Part shown: positions 16,826 to 25,406 of the stretch, piece by piece | How the letters are laid out: the number at the start of each line of letters is the position of its first letter | Position numbering within the stretch: the first letter of the stretch is position 1 | Source: Bacilli bacterium | Lineage (GTDB): Bacteria; Bacillota_I; Bacilli_A; RF39; UBA660 | Direction: 5' to 3' | Length of the DNA stretch: 42,529 nt | Assembly: GCA_918219625.1 (NCBI GenBank) | Contig: CAKJXT010000021.1 | Span: forward strand, 1-42,529 | Made by a program: the position numbers and the translations under genes | The notes under the pieces: model-generated | Told to the model about the DNA's origin: nothing | The model's database searches: none | What the model saw: only the letters and a program-made list of their open reading frames with translations

Positions 16826-18238
16826 TCAAATCTCTTCTATTTTTATAAAATTAGTATGCTTAGTTTTACTAAATGGATACCCACCAGTAATAACAATGTT
16901 ATCACCACTATTTAACTCTAAATACTTAAGAGCAATCTCTCTTGACTTAGAAATAGTATCATCCAAAGTTTTAAGTTCTTTAATTAAAACAGGATAAACA
17001 CCAAAATGTAATTTCAAACTCTTAACAGTATTAATATCAGGAGAAAGCGCTATTATAGAGCATCTTGGTCTGAAACGACTCATCTTACGAGCAGTATATC
17101 CAGTAATTGTTGGTGCAATAATAGCTTTGCAAGAAACTCTATTAGCCAAATCACAAACACTATAAGCAAGACTACCAGTAATATCACCACTATCACTTCT
17201 AACAGCCTTATCCATAAGATCATAATAATCTATATCATTCTCTGTAGTAACTATTATTTTTTTCATCATTTCAAAAGCCTCAATAGGATGATGACCATCC
17301 ATAGTTTCTAGTGATAAAACAATCGCATCAACACCATCCAATACAGCGTTCGCAACATCAGAAACTTCAGCTCTAGTTGGAATTAAAGAATCATGCATTG
17401 AAGCCATAACTTCAGTGGCAACAATACTTATCTTATTTGAAAAATGACACTTATTAATAACCATCTTTTGAATACCAGGAATTCTTTCAACCGGAATAGA
17501 TACACCCAAATCTCCTCGAGTAATCATAACACCATCACTAACACGAATAATATCATCTATCTCATTAACAGCAGACTCTTTTTCAATCTTACTAATAATA
17601 GACATATGATCGTTTCCAAGTTCAATAAGCATATCATTAACATCCAAAACATCCTCAGTTCCACTAACTAAAGATAAAGCTAAAAAATCAACACCTAACT
17701 CATTCGCAAAAATAATATCCTCTTTGTCTCTATCAGATAAGAAAGGCAATCTTATATCACAATCAAAATAAACACTTGAATTATCAATTACTTCGCCACC
17801 AACTAATACTTCACATAATAAATAATCTGGACCTCTATCAATAACTTCTAAAACAACACGTCCATTATTTAATTTAATAATTGTATTATTTGGAATATCA
17901 TCAACTAAATCAGCATAATCAATATATAATTTAGTTTCATCACCTAAAAGACTAGTATTATAAATTCTTATTTTAGTTTCTTCATTAAAAAATGCTTTAC
18001 CACCACTAAAAGAACCCGTCTTAATATCTGGACCAACTGTATCAAACATAATAGATGTAACAGTACCAAGTTCAGTATCAATATCACGAATTTTACTTAC
18101 AATATCCCTACAAAAATCATAATCACAATAATTTAAATTAATACGAATTACTGCAGCTCCTTCTATAATTAATTCTTTAAGAACTTCTTTAGTATTGCTA
18201 GAAGGACCAACTGTAACAATAATATTAGTCTTATTCAT
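16826..18238 (-). CDS. Pyruvate kinase, divergent form
   Basis: The product is 470 aa, the usual length. It is predicted to convert phosphoenolpyruvate and ADP to pyruvate and ATP. The catalytic centre is recognisable: SIISKIEKESAV with the Lys and Glu, DGVMITRGDLGVSIP with the metal-binding Asp, and IVATEVMASM retaining the Thr. Other signatures are altered: the usual RLNFSHG reads RINLNYC, losing the Ser-His-Gly; DTKGPEIR reads DTVGPDIK; and the LSGETA motif reads LSLETMDG. The C-terminal domain is complete and ends without the extra PEP-utiliser-like domain of Bacillus Pyk. It ends in TGA. It is the first gene of an operon with the GH31 enzyme. It may be a paralogue of a standard Pyk elsewhere, or a regulatory variant. 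Confidence 0.85.
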   Translation of the reverse strand: MNKTNIIVTVGPSSNTKEVLKELIIEGAAVIRINLNYCDYDFCRDIVSKIRDIDTELGTVTSIMFDTVGPDIKTGSFSGGKAFFNEETKIRIYNTSLLGDETKLYIDYADLVDDIPNNTIIKLNNGRVVLEVIDRGPDYLLCEVLVGGEVIDNSSVYFDCDIRLPFLSDRDKEDIIFANELGVDFLALSLVSGTEDVLDVNDMLIELGNDHMSIISKIEKESAVNEIDDIIRVSDGVMITRGDLGVSIPVERIPGIQKMVINKCHFSNKISIVATEVMASMHDSLIPTRAEVSDVANAVLDGVDAIVLSLETMDGHHPIEAFEMMKKIIVTTENDIDYYDLMDKAVRSDSGDITGSLAYSVCDLANRVSCKAIIAPTITGYTARKMSRFRPRCSIIALSPDINTVKSLKLHFGVYPVLIKELKTLDDTISKSREIALKYLELNSGDNIVITGGYPFSKTKHTNFIKIEEI

Positions 18239-18275
18239 AATACCATATCCTTTTTACTCTTATCTACTATATACA

Positions 18276-18284
18276 ATTATAACA
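18276..18284 (-). promoter_or_regulatory. Extended -10 promoter of the pyruvate kinase unit
   Basis: The minus strand reads TGTTATAAT about 40 nt before the start codon. No convincing -35 is found at 17 nt (TTTAAA), so the TG extension probably compensates. Confidence 0.6.
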
Positions 18285-18314
18285 TGAATTTACAAATATT
18301 TAAAACAAAAAATT

Positions 18315-18340
18315 AAAAAAATAGTAGAAAACTACTATTT
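18315..18340 (-). terminator. Terminator after mtaB
   Basis: A 9-bp perfect stem (AAATAGTAG / CTACTATTT, at 18319-18327 and 18332-18340) with a 4-nt loop and a T run on the minus strand; it includes the mtaB stop codon. Confidence 0.9.
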
Positions 18341-19597
18341 ACAAATACAATAAGGATATTCTATTTTGTCTATAATAACCTCATGGGCTTCATGATTAAA
18401 TTCACCTTTACTCTTAATAAGTAAATAATTACCCGTATGTCCTATTAAATAGCCATCTTTAATAACTTCAGGAATAAAAGTAATCTTCTTACCAATAAAC
18501 TTGTTCATATAACTAATCTCAAGTTCTTTAGATAAATCTAGCAAAACTCTAACACGTTTCTTCTTGATACATTCATCAATCTGATTGTCCATAGTATCAG
18601 CTACAGTTCCCCTTCTTCTTGAATAAGGAAAAACATGTAACTTAGTAAAACCTATTTTCTTAATAGTATCTACTGTTTCCAAAAATAAATCGTCTGTTTC
18701 GCCAGGAAAACCAACAATTACATCAGTAGTAATACTTATATCAGGACGAATACTTCTTAAAGAATTAATCTTATCAATAAAATAATTAACATCATACTTT
18801 CTATTCATAGCTTTTAAAATAGTATCACTACCAGACTGTAATGGAATATGCATATGATCAACTAATATATCATTATCTCGAATAATATTCATAACCCTAT
18901 CATTTATTTCAGTAATCTCAATGGAAGAAATTCTAAGTCTTTCCAATCCTTCAATTTTAACCATATCACTAAGTAAGCAAGCAAAATCATATCCATTAAA
19001 TTCTGCACCATAATTACCTGTATGAATACCAGTTAAAACAATCTCTTTATGTCCATTAGAAATTAAAGACTTAGCCTCTTCCATAATAGCGTCACGATTT
19101 TTACTTCTAACCCCACCACGAGTAAAGGGAATAATACAATAACTGCAAAAATTATTACATCCATCCTGCACTTTAATAAAAGCACGAGTATGATCATAAT
19201 TATTTAATTTCATAGTTTCAAAATCAGTCATACTAATGTCAGTTACATCAATTATTCTATTATGATCAACTAAATATTTATTAATATAATTACTAATAAT
19301 AGATTTATGTTTATTACCAATTAAAATATCTCCAGGAATTTCAGATAAATCATCCTTCTTAGCTTGAATAAAACATCCAACAACAACTAATATAACATCA
19401 TAATTATTTCTAACATGACGAATTAACTTCATAGTTTTATTATCAGCAGCATTAGTAACAGTACAACTATTTATAATAATAATATCAGCATCATCTACAT
19501 CAGAATAAACAAAACCATTATTAATAAGATTATCCTTCATAACATTACTCTCATATGAATTAACCTTACAACCTAAATTATATATATAAAACTTCAT
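18335..19597 (-). CDS. mtaB: tRNA t6A37 methylthiotransferase (MtaB)
   Basis: The product is 420 aa. It is a radical-SAM enzyme that adds a methylthio group to t6A37 of ANN-decoding tRNAs. The N-terminal domain has its three cysteines in YNLGCKVNSYES, INSCTVTNAAD and VVVGCFIQAKK, wording typical of MtaB rather than MiaB. The radical-SAM motif is CNNFCSYC at about residue 145, followed by FTRGGVRSK. A TRAM-like C-terminal segment (ITFIPEVIKDGYLIGHTGNYLLI) completes it. The ATG at 19597 follows a GGTGGTT site. It stands alone between two terminators, with an extended -10 at 19614-19622. Confidence 0.93.
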   Translation of the reverse strand: MKFYIYNLGCKVNSYESNVMKDNLINNGFVYSDVDDADIIIINSCTVTNAADNKTMKLIRHVRNNYDVILVVVGCFIQAKKDDLSEIPGDILIGNKHKSIISNYINKYLVDHNRIIDVTDISMTDFETMKLNNYDHTRAFIKVQDGCNNFCSYCIIPFTRGGVRSKNRDAIMEEAKSLISNGHKEIVLTGIHTGNYGAEFNGYDFACLLSDMVKIEGLERLRISSIEITEINDRVMNIIRDNDILVDHMHIPLQSGSDTILKAMNRKYDVNYFIDKINSLRSIRPDISITTDVIVGFPGETDDLFLETVDTIKKIGFTKLHVFPYSRRRGTVADTMDNQIDECIKKKRVRVLLDLSKELEISYMNKFIGKKITFIPEVIKDGYLIGHTGNYLLIKSKGEFNHEAHEVIIDKIEYPYCICK

Positions 19598-19613
19598 ACA
19601 ACCACCAAAATAT

Positions 19614-19622
19614 ATTTTAACA
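19614..19622 (-). promoter_or_regulatory. Extended -10 promoter of mtaB
   Basis: The minus strand reads TGTTAAAAT about 20 nt before the start codon. The -35 position would fall inside the terminator stem of the pilin gene and is weak (TATGAT). Confidence 0.5.
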
Positions 19623-19630
19623 CAAAAAGA

Positions 19631-19660
19631 AAAAAAATCATAAATTATTTAATTTATGAT
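19631..19660 (-). terminator. Terminator after the large pilin gene
   Basis: The minus strand has ATCATAAATT, a 4-nt loop, AATTTATGAT (19637-19646, 19651-19660) and a T run: a perfect 10-bp stem. Confidence 0.92.
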
Positions 19661-19669
19661 TTAATTGAA

Positions 19670-21415
19670 TTAATTCAAATCAGATAAAGGAACAGTTATA
19701 ACAGGTCGTACACCATCATTAAGACTCTTTGTTGTATGACCATAATCAAGTTTTCCTCTATATTCGACATACCAATAATTTCCACTATTTGTCGCATAAG
19801 GAGAACTTGTGGAAAATCCTACTTGAGTTGTACTCGAAGTATTTTCATATAACCATGTTCTTAAATAATCTATAGTCGATGTTAACGTTTTTTCATCGTA
19901 TGTTTTATTTTGAATATAAATTATTTCCTGAGCTGTTATTAATCTTGCTTTATAACCACTATAATTAATTGTATATTTTGAATTTGCTGTATCAACAGTA
20001 TATATCGCAAAATCACCTTGAACATTTGTTGTCCATTCAGATGTCGCTGTTTTTAAAAAATCTAATACTGTTAATGGCCCCTTTGAAGTTTTACCATATT
20101 TTCCATAGTCAGGAAAATATTCTACAGAATTTGGAAAACTCACACCAAGTGAGGAAGCCTTTGTACCAGCTGTATAACCAAGTATTGTTGTCCCATCGGT
20201 ATCATATACTGGAGATTGACCTAATTCATAATCAACTTTTGAAGCCCAAGCAACTCCACCGGATTCATTTATATTGTGATCTAAAATCATATTAACATAA
20301 TCATCTTTAATACTATACGCATACCATCTCAAGCACCCTGTTGTTGTACCAGTTGTACTCACTGCATCGCTGGATCTACAAGTACTTGCTAACGTAGGGT
20401 TATAAAATACTTCTTGCGCTGGGTCAAAATAAGTAGCTCCATCAGCTTTTAAAGTTCCAGCAATAGATATAGGTCTATTTCTAGCCGTTCCAAATGTGGA
20501 CACATAATTATCATCAACAAATTCCGAATAATTAACAGTTATTGTTCCATATGTTAATGAATAATCAACCACTTCAACAACATTATTTACTCTTTTCAAT
20601 GTTATCCAGCCATAATCCGGCTTATTTGTTGTTACACTAGACAAATCACTTACAGTGTATGAATATTCACTTGTTACTGATGTTTTTTTTGATATAAGAG
20701 CTAATTTAACATACGAATCAGCTTTATATGATACAATTAATTGTTCTGCATTTGTTTTATTAGCTATAATCGTCCCATCAGTAGCTACAGCATTATTCGA
20801 TGTTATATTACCATTATCATATTCAACATCAAAGTCAGTTACAATAAATGGTTTACCACTTTCAGTAACACTAACTGAATATGCTCTTAAAGTTCCATCT
20901 ATAAAAGCTACCCATCCTTCTGTTATATCAGAAATTTCTGTTGTACCAGTTTGAGAATTAACTATTGCAAGAGCAGTTACTTTAGCATTTTCTCTAAGCT
21001 GCATAGTTGGCGTTAACGCAAGTTCTCCACCCTTAACTGCAACTATACTATCTGCTTCTGCATTATATGTAACTGCATAATCTCCAATTATAAATGAGAA
21101 ATCAGTTACTTCTGCATCAACTACATTAACCCACCCAGAAGAGGGTTCATTACCACTCACTGTTAAACCATCATTCTTAAAAAAAGATATGTCATATTCT
21201 CCATCCGGTATAACATATTCCGAATCATTCATTATCTTAGAATAATAATATTGACTTATAGCTTTTTTATATGCATAAGCAGAATCTTTGGCGGCACCTT
21301 TTTTAGCATCATCTATTACTCCTAATATAATTGGTACAGTAATAACAGCTATAACAGCCAAAATAACAATAATAGCTAAAAGTTCTATTAATGTAAATCC
21401 GTTTCTATTCTTCAT
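19670..21415 (-). CDS. Large prepilin-like protein with repeated head modules
   Basis: The product is 581 aa, several times a normal pilin. The N-terminus is a textbook type III signal: MKNRNG, then FTLIELLAIIVILAVIAVIT, to be cut after Gly6 by a PilD-type peptidase (a gene at 31017-31778). Three related head modules follow, each with a Gly-Trp core: SSGWVNVVDAEVTDFSF (about 90), EGWVAFIDGTLRAYSV (about 163) and YGWITLKRVNNVVEVVDYSL (about 270). The C-terminal 260 residues form another domain ending NDGVRPVITVPLSDLN; GVRPVI is a recurring ending in gut-Firmicute surface proteins. It is monocistronic with its own strong promoter and terminator. It is probably a minor tip pilin or pilus-borne adhesin; its ligand is unknown. 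Confidence 0.82.
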   Translation of the reverse strand: MKNRNGFTLIELLAIIVILAVIAVITVPIILGVIDDAKKGAAKDSAYAYKKAISQYYYSKIMNDSEYVIPDGEYDISFFKNDGLTVSGNEPSSGWVNVVDAEVTDFSFIIGDYAVTYNAEADSIVAVKGGELALTPTMQLRENAKVTALAIVNSQTGTTEISDITEGWVAFIDGTLRAYSVSVTESGKPFIVTDFDVEYDNGNITSNNAVATDGTIIANKTNAEQLIVSYKADSYVKLALISKKTSVTSEYSYTVSDLSSVTTNKPDYGWITLKRVNNVVEVVDYSLTYGTITVNYSEFVDDNYVSTFGTARNRPISIAGTLKADGATYFDPAQEVFYNPTLASTCRSSDAVSTTGTTTGCLRWYAYSIKDDYVNMILDHNINESGGVAWASKVDYELGQSPVYDTDGTTILGYTAGTKASSLGVSFPNSVEYFPDYGKYGKTSKGPLTVLDFLKTATSEWTTNVQGDFAIYTVDTANSKYTINYSGYKARLITAQEIIYIQNKTYDEKTLTSTIDYLRTWLYENTSSTTQVGFSTSSPYATNSGNYWYVEYRGKLDYGHTTKSLNDGVRPVITVPLSDLN

Positions 21416-21438
21416 AACAAATCACCTATCTTAATAAG

Positions 21439-21467
21439 ATTATAACAAAAAAATAATATTATATCAA
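21439..21467 (-). promoter_or_regulatory. Strong promoter of the large pilin gene
   Basis: Minus strand: TTGATA (21462-21467), a 17-nt spacer, TATAAT (21439-21444) with an upstream TGT, giving an extended -10. The ribosome site AGGTGAT follows about 15 nt downstream. Confidence 0.78.
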
Positions 21468-21470
21468 ATA

Positions 21471-21494
21471 AAAAAAACTCATTTTAAAATGAGT
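21471..21494 (-). terminator. Terminator after the acidic membrane protein gene
   Basis: The palindrome ACTCATTTTAAAATGAGT (21477-21494) is followed on the minus strand by seven T, and contains the stop codon. Confidence 0.88.
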
Positions 21495-22209
21495 CATCTT
21501 CAAAAATAATTTCTTCTATTTCTTCAACATTTTCTTTTACAGGTTCATCCTTTATTATTCCATAAACAGGAGAAATAAATTCAGAACTCTTAAATTTATG
21601 ATTACCTACTACATGCCTTGCTTCATATACTTCTTGAACTGGTTCCTCAGCTTGAACCTCAATAACCTCTTCAGGTTCTTCAACAGAAATATTAAAATTC
21701 ATAACTGGAGCTTCTTCTGCAACAAATTCCATAGGCATTTCCTCACTACTAAAATCATTTTGAAATTGATAAATTTCTCTATCTAAATTTTCATTTTGAT
21801 ATGCATCGATAATCTCTTTATTAAAATCACTAATTTCAATTTGATTATCAAGTTCATCATCATAAATCTCAATAGCATCTACATCAATACTACTTTTAGC
21901 GCCTAATGAAGCTAATAACTCTTGATAACTAATAATTGCATTTTCTTCTTGAGCATCTTCAAAAGATAAGGATGCTTCTTCCTTCATTTCTATTGCTTCT
22001 TGCATCTTAGATAAAACATTTTCAATCTTAGCTTCAGACTTATCATCAGGAACTATATCAATACCATTATCAATTTCTTCCGATAATTCCAACAATTCTT
22101 GTCTCTCTCTTTTAGAACTTCTAACACAACATATAATGACAACTAAAACTAAAAGTAATACAATACCTAACGCAATTGCTCCACAAATAATCATAGGATT
22201 ACTTAACAT
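21484..22209 (-). CDS. Single-pass membrane protein with long acidic cytoplasmic tail, unrecognised
   Basis: The product is 241 aa. One strong hydrophobic helix (about residues 7-28, GAIALGIVLLLVLVVIICCV) is followed by a basic stop-transfer (RSSKRERQ), so the C-terminal tail should be cytoplasmic. The tail is very rich in Glu and Asp, with low-complexity stretches such as EEPEEVIEVQAEEPVQEVYE. I see no catalytic motif. The architecture recalls division or scaffold adaptors of ZipA or EzrA type, but no sequence signature supports that. ATG 22209 is chosen because GGAGTGA of the preceding rsmE end serves as its ribosome site and the two genes nearly touch; the longer frame would overlap rsmE. 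It ends the small unit with the pseudopilin and rsmE. Confidence 0.6.
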   Translation of the reverse strand: MLSNPMIICGAIALGIVLLLVLVVIICCVRSSKRERQELLELSEEIDNGIDIVPDDKSEAKIENVLSKMQEAIEMKEEASLSFEDAQEENAIISYQELLASLGAKSSIDVDAIEIYDDELDNQIEISDFNKEIIDAYQNENLDREIYQFQNDFSSEEMPMEFVAEEAPVMNFNISVEEPEEVIEVQAEEPVQEVYEARHVVGNHKFKSSEFISPVYGIIKDEPVKENVEEIEEIIFEDDSF

Positions 22210-22213
22210 AAAA

Positions 22214-22921
22214 TCACTCCAACATTTCATAATTCAATACACTTAACAAATAAATAGGAACTGTTTCAACTCTCATAATTCTACTACCAAGGCTAATAGA
22301 AACAAAACCCTTTTTATTCAAATTCTCTTCTTCACTAATAGATAGCCCTCCTTCAGGGCCAACTACTATATACATTTTAGCACATTCCAAAATATTATGC
22401 ATTACATTTTTAATATTTTTTGAATTTTCTCTCGTACTACACACAAACTTTACACCATCGGAAAAATCCAAATCATTAATACTCCTTATATTATCAATAA
22501 TTGGAATACTTACTCGTTTACACTGTTCACTTGCTTCTTTAACAATACGATTCCAACGACTAATCTTTTTATCTTCCTTAGAATCAACTTTAACAACACA
22601 CCTTTCAGTAATAATAGGAATAATTCTATCAACACCAAGTTCTGTAGACTTTTGTAAAACTAAATCCATTTTTTGTTCCTTTAAAACTGGAACTATTAAA
22701 ACAAATTCTTTAGTATTATAAACATTATTATCCATAATAGAATCAAACAAAACCGATACATTACTTTCTATATTAACTCTACACTTATATAAAATACCAT
22801 CATATACAACCTCAATAAAATCTCCATTTTTCATTCTCATAACATTACATATATGATGAATATCACTATCTTCTAAAACAAACAAATTATCATTCTTATC
22901 TTTAGCAAAATATCTCTGCAT
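22214..22921 (-). CDS. rsmE: 16S rRNA (uracil-1498-N3) methyltransferase RsmE
   Basis: The product is 235 aa, the family length. It is a SPOUT-class enzyme that methylates U1498 of 16S rRNA. The N-terminal PUA-like part (MQRYFAKDKNDNLF, HHICNVMRMKNGDFIEV) is followed by the SPOUT knot with KMDLVLQKSTELGVDRIIPI, RWNRIVKEASEQCKR, the cofactor loop VVGPEGGLS and the final LGSRIMRVETVPIYLLSVL (the family form is usually LGxRILRxETA). ATG 22921 follows AGGGGGAT. The stop is TGA, evidence for the standard code. It lies between a pseudopilin and the acidic membrane protein. Confidence 0.95.
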   Translation of the reverse strand: MQRYFAKDKNDNLFVLEDSDIHHICNVMRMKNGDFIEVVYDGILYKCRVNIESNVSVLFDSIMDNNVYNTKEFVLIVPVLKEQKMDLVLQKSTELGVDRIIPIITERCVVKVDSKEDKKISRWNRIVKEASEQCKRVSIPIIDNIRSINDLDFSDGVKFVCSTRENSKNIKNVMHNILECAKMYIVVGPEGGLSISEEENLNKKGFVSISLGSRIMRVETVPIYLLSVLNYEMLE

Positions 22922-22929
22922 AAATCCCC

Positions 22930-23319
22930 CTATAACATTACTACACTTTCACATGATGAATCAGACACACATACTTTATATTCAAAACCAGTAGATTTAT
23001 TGGTAATAACAATTATTAAATCACCCGAAAAATTTTGTCTAGTCAAAGGATTAACAATATCATTTTTAACATAACCAAGTTGTTGTAAAGTACCAAGTGT
23101 TATTCCTTTGCTAGTATCAATAGGAATTTCGATTTCAAATATATGTTCAGCGACATAACTTCTAGCTCCATCCTCAATATTTTTTATTTGAACATTATAC
23201 AAGTCATGCTTCTTTTCAGTTAAAATATTACTAACAACCGGAACTATTAAAAGTCCTAAAAGTGCAAGAATAAAAATAACACCTAACAATTCAACTAGTG
23301 TAAAACCCTTAGATCTCAT
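22930..23319 (-). CDS. Type II/IV pseudopilin, ComGC-like
   Basis: The product is 129 aa. The N-terminus MRSKG, FTLVELLGVIFILALLGLLI is a prepilin signal with Glu5 of the mature form, cut after Gly5. The head is short with two cysteines near the end (VCVSDSSCES) that could form a disulfide. Its size fits a major pseudopilin such as ComGC or a major type IV pilin. The ATG at 23319 is chosen for GGTGATTAT just upstream; the longer frame adds MYGDY without a site. It is followed within 10 nt by rsmE. Pilus partners in the window are PilD and PilC at 31-33.8 kb. Confidence 0.82.
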   Translation of the reverse strand: MRSKGFTLVELLGVIFILALLGLLIVPVVSNILTEKKHDLYNVQIKNIEDGARSYVAEHIFEIEIPIDTSKGITLGTLQQLGYVKNDIVNPLTRQNFSGDLIIVITNKSTGFEYKVCVSDSSCESVVML

Positions 23320-23368
23320 ATAATCACCATACAAAGTATAACATAAAAAAAAAGAAAAGGCAAAAACC

Positions 23369-24514
23369 TTATCTAAAAACTATATAACTTAAAAAAGCAA
23401 CATATAAAGTGAGTATAATAATACCATTAACTTTCTCAAAAGTACTAGTTTTATGTTTTAAACCAACTGCCATAGTAGAAAAAATACCACCAACTAAACC
23501 ACCAATATGAGCCGCATTATCAATACCGGGTAATGAAAAACCAATAATCAAATTAAGTAAAATCAAAGGTATTATTTGAGACTTCAAAACATTACCCAAA
23601 AATACTCTATAATTATATCCAAAATATAACATTGAACCAAGTAAACCAAATATTGCACCAGACGCACCTGCTGATACTGCATCCGTAAAAATTAAAGACA
23701 TTAAACTTCCACTAATCGCACTAATTAAATAAACAAATAAAAATTTAAATTTACCTAAAAAACTCTCCATTTGACTACCAAGCACATACAATGAATAACA
23801 ATTAACAAGTAAATGAACAACACCTATATGTAAAAATGCAGTAGTAACAACTCTAAAATATTCACCCGCCAAAACATAAAGCTTATATAAAGCACCAAAT
23901 TTTACCAATGTTTCAACATTTTCGCTTCCATTACCAAGAATATACATAAGCAAAAACATAACAACATTTAAAATAATCAAACTATAAGTTACATAAGGTT
24001 TCCTAGATTTGAATATATCAGTCGCAATATCATTATCCTTCTCATTTTTCTTATTAATATCCTGCGTCAACTTAATAAATAAATCCATTCCCTCTTCCTT
24101 AAAATTAGTTTCATTTGTTATATCAGGAAAAATTCTCATAACATTATCATATTTCTTTAAATCTTCAGTATTTTTAATATTAACAAATGACATATTATTA
24201 ATATCATTTAAACTACTAACATTTTCACCTAAATTAATATAAATACTTAGTGTGTTAACCTTAAAAGAAAATGTTTGTTTTTTAATTTTTTTTACAATCT
24301 GCTTAGTTCTAAAAACATCAAACTTTAATTGCTCATCATTATGAATATAATTACTTACTATTCTAACAATTTTATAATCACAATCCATATTTTCAAGCCA
24401 AATCTCATTTTCAGCGCCATGTAAAACAATAGGATTATAACCTTGTATAGTAATAAAATAATGAAGAAGCTTCATAACATTTTCATCAATATTAGAAACC
24501 ATTACATCAGACAT
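23369..24514 (-). CDS. Rhomboid-family intramembrane serine protease with N-terminal cytoplasmic domain
   Basis: The product is 381 aa. Residues 1-165 form a soluble domain (MSDVMVSNIDENVMKLLHYF onward) that resembles the N-terminal part of Bacillus GluP/YqgP. Residues about 180-380 carry seven membrane segments with the catalytic serine in SAGASGAIFGLLG and the histidine in NAAHIGGLVGG. The HxxxN region FLHIGVVHLLVNCYSLYVLG is present. In Bacillus the relative cleaves membrane proteins such as the Mg transporter MgtE; the substrate here is unknown. ATG 24514 follows AGGAGGAAT and lies 1 nt after the rluD stop, so it is coupled to rluD. A weak hairpin with T run lies at about 23341-23366. Confidence 0.9.
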   Translation of the reverse strand: MSDVMVSNIDENVMKLLHYFITIQGYNPIVLHGAENEIWLENMDCDYKIVRIVSNYIHNDEQLKFDVFRTKQIVKKIKKQTFSFKVNTLSIYINLGENVSSLNDINNMSFVNIKNTEDLKKYDNVMRIFPDITNETNFKEEGMDLFIKLTQDINKKNEKDNDIATDIFKSRKPYVTYSLIILNVVMFLLMYILGNGSENVETLVKFGALYKLYVLAGEYFRVVTTAFLHIGVVHLLVNCYSLYVLGSQMESFLGKFKFLFVYLISAISGSLMSLIFTDAVSAGASGAIFGLLGSMLYFGYNYRVFLGNVLKSQIIPLILLNLIIGFSLPGIDNAAHIGGLVGGIFSTMAVGLKHKTSTFEKVNGIIILTLYVAFLSYIVFR

Positions 24515-24515
24515 A

Positions 24516-25406
24516 TTATTCCTCCTCAAATACCTTTAATATATTTAAAAAACACTCTGGAAGTTCACTATCAAACATCATTTTTTCATAAGTTTTAGGA
24601 TGAACAAATCCAATCTCTTTAGCATGCAAACACTGTCCACTATCATCAATCAATTTTCTTCTTCCATAAACAGGGTCATTAACAACAGGATGTCCTATAT
24701 AATTCATATGAACACGAATCTGATGAGTTCTTCCAGTTTCCAAAACAACCTCGATTAAAGTAGCACTCTTAAATCTTTTAAGAACCTTAAAATGCGTTAC
24801 AGCATGCTTTCCTCCACTTACAACAGCCATTTTTTTTCTGTCATTAATATCTCTTCCAATAGGAGCATCAATAGTACCCGTATCATTAGGAATAACTCCC
24901 CAAACTAATGCATAATACTTACGATGTGTAGTCTTCTCCTCAAGTTGTCTAGCCAAAAACTCATGAGCTTCATCATTCTTGGCAATCATTAAAAGTCCAG
25001 TAGTAAATGCATCAATTCTATGAACAATACCAGGTCTAAAAGAACCATTAACACCGCTTAAACTCTTAGAATGATATAATAATCCATTAACTAAAGTTCC
25101 GCTTGTATTACCAACTGCAGGATGAACAACAATACCATTCTTCTTATTAACGACAATAACATCATCATCTTCATAAACAATATCTAAATCCATCTTTTCA
25201 GGTTTAGCATCCATTACTTCTTCCTCTTTAAAAACAATACTAATTAAATCACCATTCTTAACCATATAACTAGATTTTGAAGAATTACCATTAACTAAAA
25301 TATCTCCATTCTTAATCATAGATTGAATCTTACTACGACTCTTATCCACTTTATCAATAAGATAATTATCTAATCTTACGCCATCAACATCAACACTAAT
25401 TTCCAT
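24516..25406 (-). CDS. rluD: 23S rRNA pseudouridine synthase, RluD family
   Basis: The product is 296 aa. An S4 RNA-binding domain (LDNYLIDKVDKSRSKIQSMI) precedes the catalytic domain with HRIDAFTTGLLMIAKN; the Asp of HRID is the catalytic residue of the RluA/RluD class. GRTHQIRVHMNYIGHPVVND is the second family signature. The protein probably modifies U1911/1915/1917 in helix 69, though RluA-class paralogues in Firmicutes are hard to separate. It overlaps lspA by 11 nt; the ribosome site AAGGGGGT is inside lspA. The lspA-rluD pairing is conserved in Bacilli. Confidence 0.9.
   Translation of the reverse strand: MEISVDVDGVRLDNYLIDKVDKSRSKIQSMIKNGDILVNGNSSKSSYMVKNGDLISIVFKEEEVMDAKPEKMDLDIVYEDDDVIVVNKKNGIVVHPAVGNTSGTLVNGLLYHSKSLSGVNGSFRPGIVHRIDAFTTGLLMIAKNDEAHEFLARQLEEKTTHRKYYALVWGVIPNDTGTIDAPIGRDINDRKKMAVVSGGKHAVTHFKVLKRFKSATLIEVVLETGRTHQIRVHMNYIGHPVVNDPVYGRRKLIDDSGQCLHAKEIGFVHPKTYEKMMFDSELPECFLNILKVFEEE

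Noticed and set aside
16826..18238. Pyruvate kinase pseudogene
   Set aside because: The frame is intact over the full family length, catalytic residues are kept, and it has a promoter and good ribosome spacing to the next gene.
19969..20954. Plus-strand frames opposite the large pilin gene
   Set aside because: The minus frame has a prepilin signal, promoter, ribosome site and terminator; the opposite frames have none.
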